The translations under genes were made by a program, and so were the position numbers. A model generated the notes under the pieces. That model was given only the letters and a program-made list of their open reading frames with translations, ran no database searches and was not told the DNA's origin. From Schizochytrium sp. TIO01 (Eukaryota > Sar > Bigyra > Thraustochytrida > Thraustochytriidae), in contig SMSO01000025.1 in NCBI GenBank assembly GCA_004764695.1, positions 1,969,102 to 2,033,101 on the forward strand: a stretch of DNA of 64,000 bases, given 5' to 3'. This document shows positions 10,560 to 20,322 of this stretch, one piece after another (position 1 is the stretch's first letter; each line of letters opens with the position of its first letter).

Positions 10560-11612
10560 TTACTGAGAAGATGCCTGCGGAACAGCAGCCCCCCCTGAGG
10601 TCGTCGTATTCATAGGTCTCGCAGGTGCTGGCTCTGAGCTAGGCAACTTCGCTGAATCCTTGTTCGTGCTATTGTTGTTGTCGTCTTTACCATTAGCGCC
10701 TTTGTTGTTATCGTCTGAACATGGTTTTGGAGGCGTGTTTGGGGTCAGCATTGCTTCAACAATTTTACGCTCGAAGGCAGATGGTAGTGTCCGTGAAGTT
10801 TGACGCAGGGCATCAAGATCTGCCATGGTAACAATGTATTTATCCTTCTTCGCTTTCTTTGCCGGAGGCGGCATGGAATCCCCAGCTGATGAGGTGGATC
10901 CATCCTTCATGGAAACGTCATTGTCCGCATCTTGTTTTGTTGAGTCCGTTATTGTTTGTTTGTTGTTTGTTTCCTCCCCTACAGCTGGTGAAGTATGGTC
11001 GCCAGATGAAGTGCCGTCTGAGGTTGTAATCTTTCTTCGCTCTTCCTCGCGCTCCTTGCGCTGCTTATGTCTATAACGGGCAATCGCAGCTACTTCAGGA
11101 AGCACTGAGCTCAGAAATTCTTGAAAGCTACGCGATAAGTATTCAATTTGCTCCTCGCCAAGCTTGCCATTTGGTAATGTGATTGGCGGTGTAAGCTTTG
11201 AGCCAGCTGTTGCAAGCACCTCTTTGGTTCTCCCTTTTCCAACGATGTGTGTGTTAGGCCAATATGCGAGGTCACGCTCAGCAGCGCTCATTGATGTAAG
11301 TTCTGTTTTAATGACCATTCGTTGCTCCTCCTCTTCAATGTTAACGTCAGTACCGTAAAGAACATCGTTTTCATTGTCGTCAATGACTCCACTTGCCCCA
11401 GTATCGAGGACCTTGAGTTCAGCATCTTCACGGAGCCTCTGTAGAATGGCGAGCTCTGAGTTTCCTGTCTTCTTTGAAGCCTTTGCCTTAGGTTTGCGAG
11501 ATGATGACGATTTCTTTGCTGCCGGTTTTTTTGCTGGTGGTTTTTTCGTACCTCCAGCGGTCGCAGTGCTCGCTGGCGACTTTGGCACGGGTGACTTATT
11601 CGATCCTCCCAT
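10560..11612 (-). CDS. Nuclear protein with H1-like basic tail and possible histone fold (TAF10-like?)
   Basis: This is a 350-aa single-exon frame with ATG at 11612. Residues 20-50 are a Lys/Ala/Pro-rich tail (KKPPAKKPAAKKSSSS) like histone H1 or a nuclear basic tail. Residues about 152-190 form a long helix (EEQIEYLSRSFQEFLSSVLP) and residues about 258-270 read DKYIVTMADLDAL, which looks like the last strand-loop-helix of a histone fold; TAF10 has a similar K-Y-x-x-T-M-x-D-L pattern after a disordered insert. Between them lies a 70-residue acidic, Ser/Thr/Asn-rich linker. The TFIID TAF assignment is inference. The C-terminus is low complexity (Asn/Ser/Pro). Confidence 0.6.
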   Translation of the reverse strand: MGGSNKSPVPKSPASTATAGGTKKPPAKKPAAKKSSSSRKPKAKASKKTGNSELAILQRLREDAELKVLDTGASGVIDDNENDVLYGTDVNIEEEEQRMVIKTELTSMSAAERDLAYWPNTHIVGKGRTKEVLATAGSKLTPPITLPNGKLGEEQIEYLSRSFQEFLSSVLPEVAAIARYRHKQRKEREEERRKITTSDGTSSGDHTSPAVGEETNNKQTITDSTKQDADNDVSMKDGSTSSAGDSMPPPAKKAKKDKYIVTMADLDALRQTSRTLPSAFERKIVEAMLTPNTPPKPCSDDNNKGANGKDDNNNSTNKDSAKLPSSEPAPARPMNTTTSGGAAVPQASSQ

Positions 11613-12904
11613 GGTTCCCTACGTAGGATGACTTTTCCTATTTTCCGGCTGTCCGTATATAGCTCAAAATAAAGTTGACTCCTCAAGCACCTCTTCCTCG
11701 AAAGTGCTGTAGAATCTCAATTAAAAGGAATACCCTCAGAGAAAGCTCGACGAGAGCACCAAATAGATAGAGACAGATAGATAATCAGATGAATAGTCGC
11801 CGCGACGGAGAGCGAGCCGGAATCCGGCGCCTCTCTCCGCAGCCACACGCAGAAAGGCTGCTTCCTTGACGAGAGCGCTCGCCCTGTAGACGACGAAGTC
11901 AAGCCTGACGCTCCCGAAGGGCTGGCGTTGGCGAATTGTTTCCTCCTTGCTGCCTCGAGGACTGAGAAGAGAAGTCATCTTATTAGTAGTCACTCGTAGA
12001 TACTCCTACAATCAATTAGAAGCATATTAGTCCTAGTCCTATTAATCAATCAGGCCAACGACGACAACCCTTAAATCCTTCTTCATATGGTAGTAATAGG
12101 CTACAATCTCAATAGCAGGGGAATGTCAAACAAATGTGGTGGGGATGAGGAAACAACCTCTGTGGTTAAGCCTGTTTTTACTTATGATGATGAAAGCTCA
12201 ATGAAATAGAATACATATTTCCTATTGAGCCTCTTCTTTTTGTAGAAAAGTATCTTGCCTTGCGTATCTTGACTTTTTTCCTATCATTTTCTTCATTATT
12301 AAAAAAATAGTGAATTAAAACGGGTCAACGTGTAATTCAGCTCAGATAAGTCTTGAGAACATCATAGTGACAACGATGACGGGGGCACAATCTCACAACA
12401 CGCGGACCAAAACAGCTTGCAGAGATAAATTGTAGACAACACTACCATAAATTTTTGAATGGCATTTTCTTTAAAAAACAAGGATAGAAGAGACAGCCAG
12501 AACTAACAGCACCAATAATCATAAGCTGTAAAACGGTCGACGAAAGAAGCAGGAAACTGACCGTATTGCTACTTCATCTCAACAACGTCAGCAAGGTGTG
12601 ACAAGCATGTAATCTACAACAAATAATTGAGACATAGATTTGGGACTTGGAAGGCAACTATGTTGGATAACGAAAACAAGAAGATCAAGAAATTAATCAA
12701 AGGCAGGAGTCCACATTCATGTAATCTTGGGTTAAAGAGGTATCATCTTAAGAGACAAGAGGTTCATGAAGGGGATGAGAACCGCGGTTTAAGCTAAGAA
12801 GCGTTAACTCCTCAGCTGCAAGCGAATACTCATGGAGGTGCAAGGGGAAAAGGAATACGAAGCCAGAGAATGAAAAAATAAGGACAGCGAGCCAATCAAT
12901 AGAT
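11613..12904. other. Intergenic region with GC-rich island
   Basis: This lies between two minus-strand genes. A GC-rich island at about 11795-11965 stands out in otherwise AT-rich DNA and sits just upstream of the histone-fold gene, so it may be its promoter or an unannotated 5' exon. A minus frame of about 84 codons crosses it without recognisable domains. The rest (12000-12904) holds nothing I recognise beyond the 3' UTR of eL42. Confidence 0.4.
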
Positions 12905-13886
12905 TTAGTACTGGTGGCCAGCAGCCTCCTTCTTCTGGCCGAGCTCGAAGGTCTTGCAGCGCTTAAGGCCGATCTGGCACTTGGTCTTGCACTCCTTGCA
13001 CTCAAGGCGGAGGGTCACCTTCTTGGTGGTCTTGGCCTTCTTGTGGAAGATAGGCTTGGTCTGACCACCGTAACCCTTCTGCTTTCGGTCGTATCGTCGC
13101 TTGCCTGTAAGTCCCGAAAGAGTATATTTATATTTGTCATGTAATTTCACATAAATTTCAACCAGATCGTTAGTTACTCTCAAATTCTGAGATAGTCACT
13201 TCTTGCTGTCCGCATGGAGGCTTTCCTGGCTCTCTGCCATTGAAACCAACCTGTGACTTTCTTTCTTCACTTACCCTGTGCGAAGTTAGAGGCCTTGCCA
13301 GCCTTGTACTGGGTCACCTTGTGGACAGTGTGCTTGCGGCACTGCTTGCCCTTGCAGAAGGTGCGGCGCTCCTTGGGTACGTTCACCTGTACATCGTTAA
13401 AATCCAGGATTACAAATAATCAAAGTATTGGATAAAGCAACACCACGATTCGCCATCGAAGCAGACAATTAAGTTTCGCCACCAGCATCAATTTGCATTA
13501 GATCCATGATGTCACATGTCACACATGATTTATTCATAATTCACAACCTCAAACGTCAGTCATCTCTCTCATTGAGCCACAAGTGATCCTTTCGCACTTT
13601 CCACAAGGACGCATGCAACCTCCTCTTCAGTAGACTCCATCCAGGGCAAGCTCCGTCTCGAACCCTTCTTCGAGCGTTGCCCTGCCATGTGTTCTACCCA
13701 AGTCACCGGGCAGCCAGCCACACGAGTGGCCTCATGTCCATGCATGCCATGCATGCCGGCATCGCGAGTGGCAAGTTGCGTGTCCCAGCTTCAGTGCGTG
13801 GGTCTTTCCCTGCGCTTCCCCAGCGTCCTCCCAGGCTGGCCAGCGCGTCCCCGCTGCCGCGTCCAGCGCACAGCGCCACGTACCAT
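12905..13886 (-). CDS. RPL36A: Ribosomal protein eL42 (L36a/L44), three exons
   Basis: The minus-strand exons are 13886-13884 (ATG only), 13386-13275 and 13104-12905. The product is 104 aa, the usual size. The introns are 497 nt (GTACGT...CAG) and 170 nt (GTAAGT...CAG, with a CTAAC branch-like word). The protein reads [52 protein letters not shown], then CKECKTKC, the eL42 zinc-ribbon layout. The C-x4-C first pair resembles plant and algal forms. The proline in QTKPIF is the residue linked in fungi to cycloheximide sensitivity. Exon 1 is inferred from the perfect context CCACCATG followed by GTACGT; exons 2 and 3 are certain. eL31 lies head to head. Confidence 0.88.
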
Positions 13887-15096
13887 GGTGGCAGAAGCTT
13901 GACGGCGATGGTCCTGTCCGAGTCTGCCTCGCGATCAATCGCCTTTCTTTTCTTCTTTCTTTCTTTCCTTTCTCTCTCCTTCCTTTCCCTCCTTTCTCCT
14001 TATCTTCTCCTTCTCTCTTTCCTCTTTCTTTTACCCTCTTCTCTCTCCGCCTCTTATTTCCTCCCTCGCCGCCGCCGCTCCTTTGCCACCTTAACCCCGC
14101 CCTGCTTTCTCCTAACTACCTCCCAGCTCGCCCTTATCCCAATCCACCTTAAGCCCATACCCCATCTCGCCCCTTACGCTCCTTTCCCTCTTAGGCCCTT
14201 TTAATCCCCCTTAACCAACCAAATTAGGCCGCAGGGTTAGGGTACCAAGTTAGCGATTTCGCTCAATAGGCGCTTCGCCGCCACGGGAGATTAAGGTGCG
14301 ATAGACCGGCGGGGCGGCCGAGGAGGGCTAATAGGCAGATAGAGGGAAAGCGGCGAAGGAGAACCACTCCTTTCCAAGAGGGAACACGGGGAACTGAAGG
14401 GAAGCAGAAGGGGAGGGCAAGGGGAGGGAATGCGGGGAATAGTGGGGAATGCAGGGAACGGGGCGCGAAGGAGCGGTGGCGGCGCAGGCAGTCCGAGACA
14501 AAGTCAGAGTGCAAGGTAGGTGGCGGCGAGAGCGCGCGGAGCGTTGAAGGCAGCGGAGACTGGCGCTGTGGAATGCAGCTGGTGCCGCGGAGAGAAGCCA
14601 GGCTGTGCTGGATGGGTAGAATGCTCACTCGAAGAGGGCGTTGACCTGAAGGCAGAGGCAGCATGGCACGATGGGTTGGGTTCATTCATGCCTGCCGTGT
14701 CTGGTTGGCTGGACCACGTGAACGAAGGTCTGCACTTGTCGGCGATACTTTACAATGATGTTGTGGACACTAGCGGAGGACAAGAACAACAGGTTCCGCC
14801 AGATATGGTGCTAGGTCCATTCTCGTGACAATGATCCTGAACTCAGCAGAAGAACCTGGTTCACGTGCTTCCCACTGCCTCTTCAGCCAACTTCACCCCG
14901 GTTTAGGTTGGATGGTGTCGATGACTGGACGTCTTTGCAAAGAAAAGGCAACTAACTTGTTTAATTCTACTGCTCGTTTAATGCTTTGTGGTTTGCTTGG
15001 CGATGTACGCGCTATTTGTAAACGAACTAACAATTGGTTTTGAATATATTTAGGGAGGGAGACCTTAACACCTGCTCTTTCTACACATTTAGCAAA
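13887..15096. promoter_or_regulatory. Shared upstream region of divergent eL42 and eL31 genes
   Basis: This 1.2-kb region holds both promoters. On the + strand it is C/T-rich from about 13930 to 14220 and G/A-rich from about 14265 to 14700, with the switch near 14220-14265, so each gene has a purine-rich sense strand upstream. Near the switch, CCCCCTTAACC and GGTTAGGG form an imperfect inverted pair. Long frames here (13677-14204 +, 14263-14685 -) are by-products of the pyrimidine and purine tracts. Confidence 0.55.
14516..15053 (+). other. Probable 5' UTR intron of eL31
   Basis: A branch-like CTAAC at 15027-15031 is followed by a T-rich run and an acceptor AG at 15052-15053, 43 nt before the eL31 ATG. 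A good donor (AAG followed by GTAGGT) is at 14515/14516. Pairing the two gives a 538-nt leader intron, the mirror of the eL42 first intron. The acceptor is better supported than the donor. Confidence 0.4.
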
Positions 15097-15435
15097 ATGT
15101 CCACCCCTAACAAGAAGGAGGAGCCCCTCGAGATCGTTGCCACGATCAACTTGCGCAAGCGCACCCACCGCATCACCTTCAAGAAGAAGGCCCCCCGCGC
15201 TGTCAGCGAGATCCGCAAGTTCGCCACCCAGACTATGGGCACCAAGCAGGTCATCATCTCCCCGGCTCTTAACCAGAAGGTTTGGGCCACCGGCATTCGC
15301 AACGTGCCCAACCGCATCCGCGTTCGCATGTCCCGCCGCCGCAACGAGGACGAGGACGCCAAGGAGCAGATGTTCACGATGGTGGATGTCGTAGAGACCA
15401 CCGGCTTCAGTGGCCTGCAAACGGAGAAAGTGTAA
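15097..15435 (+). CDS. RPL31: Ribosomal protein eL31
   Basis: The protein is 112 aa from the ATG at 15097. The reading frame is open upstream to 15034, but the conserved sequence starts here. Segments TINLRKRTHRITFKKKAPRA, EIRKFATQTMGT and IRNVPNRIRVRMSRRRNEDE are the eL31 signature. It is a component of the large ribosomal subunit near the exit tunnel. Codons are strongly biased to C/G at third positions (AAG, CGC, ATC, ACC), unlike most neighbours, as expected for high expression. The gene probably has a 5' UTR intron and is divergent from eL42. Confidence 0.97.
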   Translation: MSTPNKKEEPLEIVATINLRKRTHRITFKKKAPRAVSEIRKFATQTMGTKQVIISPALNQKVWATGIRNVPNRIRVRMSRRRNEDEDAKEQMFTMVDVVETTGFSGLQTEKV

Positions 15436-16352
15436 TTTCCGAAACTGTCAATGATGACGTATTACTTGCTTTTCTCTTTATTTGGTCTGCCTTGTATTGC
15501 TTTTTGTCCTGCTTTACATTGGCTTTCGCGCATTCACACCGGTCAAGCATTCTTTGGTGGTTACTCGAAGCAATTTACAACATTACGTGCGCTAATGCAA
15601 GAGGCAAAGTGGTTCATTCGTGGATCCCGATCCTTTTTGTCGCGCTCGTGTCGTCGTCGCTGGAACTAGTCTGCCTACCTACGTTATGCTCTACACTGCT
15701 GTGTGTGCGTGTTAAAGCCATCTTGTCCTTGCCTGGTCAGATCCTTCCCCCCCTTGGAAGATCTGAACTTTCGTTTTCCTTGTCTCCCTGTTGATATCGT
15801 TAAATGGCCGGTTTCTATGCTTGCTGCTCTTGGGTTCTCTGTTTGGATTTGAAGGTCTGTCGAAAGAGGCATGTATTCTTCATATTGGAACCAATAATGT
15901 ATGCATAGCTTGGGTTAGTGACGGATCTCCGTCTCTTGTTGTGACCTCCTGTTAGATCTGGCTAAGGATCTTGGCCCTTGCTGTCTGTCCTCGACAACAC
16001 TTGAGCGTCTCTTGTCCATCTCCTTTTCCCATTCTCGACAGGTATTTCTTGGGTGTTGCTGTAGAACAATACTTTCAAAGTTCGTGAAATCTCGAAGGAA
16101 GTTTCTTTGAAGGGTGGAATGAAGAGCGGATTAAATTCTGGAATGCACAGTTGCATCTTGAAAAATTTTGACAGATTGCAACGTTAGAAACGAAATACAA
16201 ACTTGACGAAGTCTGATTGTTAATGATTATATAGTGCACGTCCGTTTGAAGGTGCTGTTCTGAATTTTTGTGGAAGAGAAGCAGAATGTGAAAACTTGCT
16301 CCAAAAACATAAATTCATTAGTTCTTTTTATAAGGTATGTGTGTCAATGTGT
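15436..16352. other. Convergent 3' region, eL31 / J-domain gene
   Basis: About 0.9 kb between convergent genes. It is T-rich after eL31, with no recognised repeat or conserved frame. Confidence 0.45.
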
Positions 16353-17954
16353 TCACGGCGAGGACGCAGGCGGATATACGTCTGACCTCGAGCTGATCGA
16401 GGAAAGACCAGATGCAAATGACTCGGAGCGGTCTTTTGAAACATCATCTTTCGAAGTTGGAAAGCACTGCCGACGCGCAGAACTTGCATACAATCCCTGT
16501 TCTTGGCCCATTGTAGATCTGCCATGGCTGGCACTATCAAAGGCTGACGAGCAGGTCTTAGATGCGGTAGTTTTCTTGCGAGTGGAGACAGGTGCTCTGA
16601 CCTGAAGAGCAAGCACTTTATACGCGGCGGAGAAGGCACAGAATGCCTCATTAGCCGATGCGAGCTTGTTCTTATCAGGGTGAAACATGAGTGCTAGTTT
16701 CTTGAATCGACGCCGAATGTCATTATCGGTAGCCTTGCAACCAAGTCCCAGGCAAACCAGGGGCTCATGAGCAGAGACATCAGGAACGAGATCGTTATTT
16801 TCAAGCTTCAGTATGCTGTCATCCCAGCCGCATGAATAGAGCCATTTGCGACGACTTTCAGAGGAATTCGATTCCTCTTGTTGTCTAAGCTCATCCTTGC
16901 GGCGACGTTCTCGTTCGATTTCTTCTGCCATGCGCGCCTGGGCTTCCCGGAACAGACGGTCTTGCTCCTCTGCAGCATTGCGCTGCCATTCCTCCTCGAG
17001 TTTCGAGTTATAAGATTTAATGCTGGCCAACCAGCGTCGGTAGTTCTCTCGACTACGCGTTTTCTTTGCTTCTCCTTCATAAGAGTCATCGTCTGAATGA
17101 GAGTCATCATCCCCAATGTCATCATGCGGGTGCTGCGATTGTCCATCTTCAAAGCTTCCTTTCCGTCCGCACATTTGTGAAATACGCGGGGAACACAGAC
17201 TTGTAGTAGCCTCACTCCCCACAGATTTAGTTGGAGACAGAAGATTTGGACCTGTTGCGTTGTTACACCCGTGGCGAGGGGTAGTGTGGTTGTTGAAGTA
17301 ACCCCCGACTTTGGCCTCGTTGTTGTCCAGTGAGCAATCTGCATGGTCTTCTTGAGGTGGTTGAAGACGGATTGCTTTGCGAGGCTTAGGCTTAGGCCGG
17401 GGTCGATGACGTTTATTCAGGCGCTTCTTCTTTTCGAGATCCTCCTTTTGTTGTTGTTGTTGCGCCTTGCTACGTTCCGCAGCGCGGATACGAGATCTGC
17501 GACTAGCTTCACGGCGTGCAGCTAGTTCCGCAGAGGTCAGCGCTGCAACGCTTGTTAGTCCATTTAAAGGCTGCTGTTCTTCGCATGGAGGTGGAGACCC
17601 GGACGAAGAAGTCGAGCTTGTGCTGACTTCCGCAGAAAGGCTTGGAGAGGATGGTGTACCATGGACCTCGTCATCAGGGCTCCCAGAGTCTCCATCTGTA
17701 TTCGACTCAGGGTCACTCTGATTGGATTCAGAGTAACTTGACCGGAACTCATGCACAGTGTTTCCAATATGATCTTTGAGTTTCTCGGTGCTTTGCATCA
17801 AATTTAGTTCCGGATGTCGTCCTTTACTAGAAGAAGGTTCATCTGAATCCGCAGTACTCATATCAGACATTGATGCTCCGCTCTGTTGTTGTTGTTGCTG
17901 CTGCTGCTGCTGCTGCGGCTGAAAGGATGCGTGAGGACTCATGCTGGTGGACAT
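16353..17954 (-). CDS. J-domain (DnaJ-type) co-chaperone with polyQ N-terminus
   Basis: From the ATG at 17954 the protein is 533 aa; a GTG five codons upstream is ignored. An N-terminal tract of 11 glutamines (after QP) is encoded by CAG then CAA codons. Residues about 30-330 are disordered, with Ser-, acidic- and Gln/Lys-rich blocks. A charged helix (about 305-370, EEEWQRNAAEEQDRLFREA) precedes a J-domain near residues 397-447: LGLGCKATDNDIRRRFKKLA, then LMFHPDKN with the essential HPD, then EAFCAFSAAYKVL. The J-domain is short and sits near the C-terminus; about 85 Ser-rich residues follow. It presumably stimulates an Hsp70; the client is unknown. No zinc-finger or CTD of classical DnaJ is present. 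Confidence 0.85.
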   Translation of the reverse strand: MSTSMSPHASFQPQQQQQQQQQQQSGASMSDMSTADSDEPSSSKGRHPELNLMQSTEKLKDHIGNTVHEFRSSYSESNQSDPESNTDGDSGSPDDEVHGTPSSPSLSAEVSTSSTSSSGSPPPCEEQQPLNGLTSVAALTSAELAARREASRRSRIRAAERSKAQQQQQKEDLEKKKRLNKRHRPRPKPKPRKAIRLQPPQEDHADCSLDNNEAKVGGYFNNHTTPRHGCNNATGPNLLSPTKSVGSEATTSLCSPRISQMCGRKGSFEDGQSQHPHDDIGDDDSHSDDDSYEGEAKKTRSRENYRRWLASIKSYNSKLEEEWQRNAAEEQDRLFREAQARMAEEIERERRRKDELRQQEESNSSESRRKWLYSCGWDDSILKLENNDLVPDVSAHEPLVCLGLGCKATDNDIRRRFKKLALMFHPDKNKLASANEAFCAFSAAYKVLALQVRAPVSTRKKTTASKTCSSAFDSASHGRSTMGQEQGLYASSARRQCFPTSKDDVSKDRSESFASGLSSISSRSDVYPPASSP

Positions 17955-18899
17955 CTGTGTTGAATGCACTTTTCGTCAAAAAGACTCAAAACTTTGTTTG
18001 AGATATTTAGAAAGCGCCTTTGATCGAGAGCTTTGGCGTGGCTCTTTGCTTACAAAGTGGAACGACACCAAAATATGTGGTGGTTCTTTCTTTTAATCCT
18101 ATATTTGGCTCGAGTGGCTTGGCTTTTTGCTTACAGGTTAGCTGCTTGTATTGCTGCTTATGTTGATTTTTCCTAGATTTTCAGGTGGTTCTTTATATTG
18201 CTTTTTTTGTTTTTCTGGTTTTCTTCAGGTTGACGAGGCGTCGTCAAGCAATCTACAATACTATCCGGATATCTGGGTGCGTATTTATTGTTGTTGTCGT
18301 GGTAAGCTTTGTGGTCGTGTTGATAATATTGGCCTTGTTGTCCCGCTGATGATTGTGCTCATGTTGATAACGCTGGTGTTCTTGTTCATATACTTCATCT
18401 CGTGACCGGGGCGACCGCCCATCTTGACCAATACCTAGTGACTTCAAAACAAACCAATAACAAAGGGGGAGAAAGAAGCGTGTGCACTGAGGTCCTTGAC
18501 CAGAGTCTCACAGAATTTATTGACTACTCCACCCGGGGCTGACCCAACCAGGAATTAAGGGAAAGGGGAAGGCGTGTAAATATGATCCAGCCTATGGCTT
18601 GCTCGTTCTCCGTTCCTTCTCGCAATTTCAAAGGTTCAGGACCTTGGGCAAGAAGTTGTATAATCTCCCTTCTCAAGTAAAAGCCTCAGTAGTCACCCAC
18701 TCGCTCGTCCTGTGCACGGACCCGCAATTCCGTACTCTCAGCCTTGTCAGACCGCGCTTTGTGCAGTTAACTAGCCGCAAACTCTCGCTCCTTCAGAAAT
18801 CCACCTTCCCACGCAGACCAAAGTTATCCGGCCAACGATACCCAAGACGCCAAGCGCAGCTCCTCCGACTCGGCCTCGCTCCCGACCTGTGTTTGCTTT

Positions 18900-19010
18900 G
18901 CTAATTTGCTTTCCTCTTCTTTCTTACTTTTCTTTCTTTTCATCAGCAATTTCTTTCTTTTCTTTCTTTCTTTCTTTCTTTCTTCCTTCCTTCTTTTCTT
19001 CACTTGAAGT
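18900..19010. repeat. Polypyrimidine tract with (CTTT)n core
   Basis: This is almost pure C/T on the + strand, with about seven perfect CTTT units near 18957-18983. A purine-rich block (19020-19175, many GAAAAG words) follows, so the two could pair as a loose inverted repeat. Confidence 0.8.
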
Positions 19011-19557
19011 TCTCACCATCCAGAAAAGAAAAAGAATCGATCCTAGTGGTTCAACTATATCTACCCCTACCAGCCTCGTATCATAAAAGGAAGTATGCTC
19101 AGAGAGAGGACTCGAAGAAAAGCCAAAGAACTTGGAGAAAAGCAGAAAAGAAAAGCAAAAGAAAAGGAAAGAAATCGCTGCATCGAACGAACCAAGGCCA
19201 TCCATGCAAAGCAACTAAATGTCCAAGCAGGAGCTCGGGCAGGCACGCCCTCAAGCGCGAGCATAAAACCAAGAGACCAGGCGAGCTATATGTGAACCAA
19301 ACCTCTCAATGCACCAGCGAGCACCCGTCGCCCCGGTCGAAATGGCCGCATTCTCAAACTCAACGAGCGACAACATTTCACAGGAATTGCTCATCGGTAC
19401 ATTCACTCATTATTAATTCGCTCCATTATAAATTAACTTCTTCCTGCCTAACATAATAGAGAGACCAAGAACCAACTAACTTTTAATTATTACTAAGTTT
19501 ACTATGATTCACTTTATTTATTTAGAGAATAAATTCATGATAGAACCAAACAAATAA

Positions 19558-19698
19558 AACAATACAATACAAAGCAATACAATGCAATGCAATGCAATGT
19601 AGTGCAATACAATACAAAAAAAACTTTTCAAGTTTAAAACAAAACAAAATGAAATAAACTAAAATAAAATGAAATGAAATGAAATAGAATAGAATAAA
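19558..19698. repeat. Pentanucleotide arrays (CAATA/CAATG)n and (AAATG/AAATA)n
   Basis: Two neighbouring 5-bp arrays, 19558-19617 and about 19637-19698, show internal drift between A and G variants, indicating older slippage arrays. Confidence 0.85.
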
Positions 19699-20249
19699 GT
19701 AATGATAATAGATGAAAGGAGAAAAGGAGATGAATGATCAGATCTCTTGGCTGAGAATAAGCAGCAGCCGAGTTCTCGCGACCTTGGCGGGCATGAGTTG
19801 GAGGCGGAGAAGGCCGCGCAGGCAGCAAAGCTCCAGGCCTCCTTGCGGTCGGCAGAGCGCAGAGCGCGAAGGCTTGCGCAGTGGATGACCGACTCTGAGT
19901 GGCTGACACGCTCAGTCATTGATCGATCGATCGATCGACTGTCTGAAGTCTCACGTTTTGGACTTTTTATTGGTTTACTGCAACATTTGTTTGTTTGTTT
20001 CTTTTTATTTGTTTGTTTGTTTATTCATGCTCTCACTTACACTTTTTAAAAGATCTCACTACTAGCGGTAACCCTACAGATACCTCTAGGCAGACTACTT
20101 CAGCTTATTATTATTTTCAGCTTTGCTCCTCGTAGCAGTGCCTAACAGGCGGGTAGCAGTAGCTAGACAGCGGAGAAGAAGGAAAGAATGAAATGAAGAG
20201 TATTAAGAGGTTATTGAGCAATGGAATCGATTTCTTTGTTTGCCAACCA

Positions 20250-20322
20250 AAAACAAACAAACAAACAAACAAACAAACAAACAAACAAACAAACAAACAA
20301 ACAAACAAACAAACAAACAAAC
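20250..20322. repeat. (CAAA)n array, about 18 copies
   Basis: This is a perfect 4-bp array. Because 4 and 3 are coprime, it keeps frames open on both strands (NKQT and FVCL repeats), which are not genes. Confidence 0.97.

Noticed and set aside
13677-14685. Ser/Leu/Pro-rich frames between eL42 and eL31
   Set aside because: They come from pyrimidine and purine tracts of the shared upstream region, with no conserved motif.
20250-20322. CAAA array as possible telomeric or CRISPR repeat
   Set aside because: A plain microsatellite with no spacers and no telomere-type G-rich unit.
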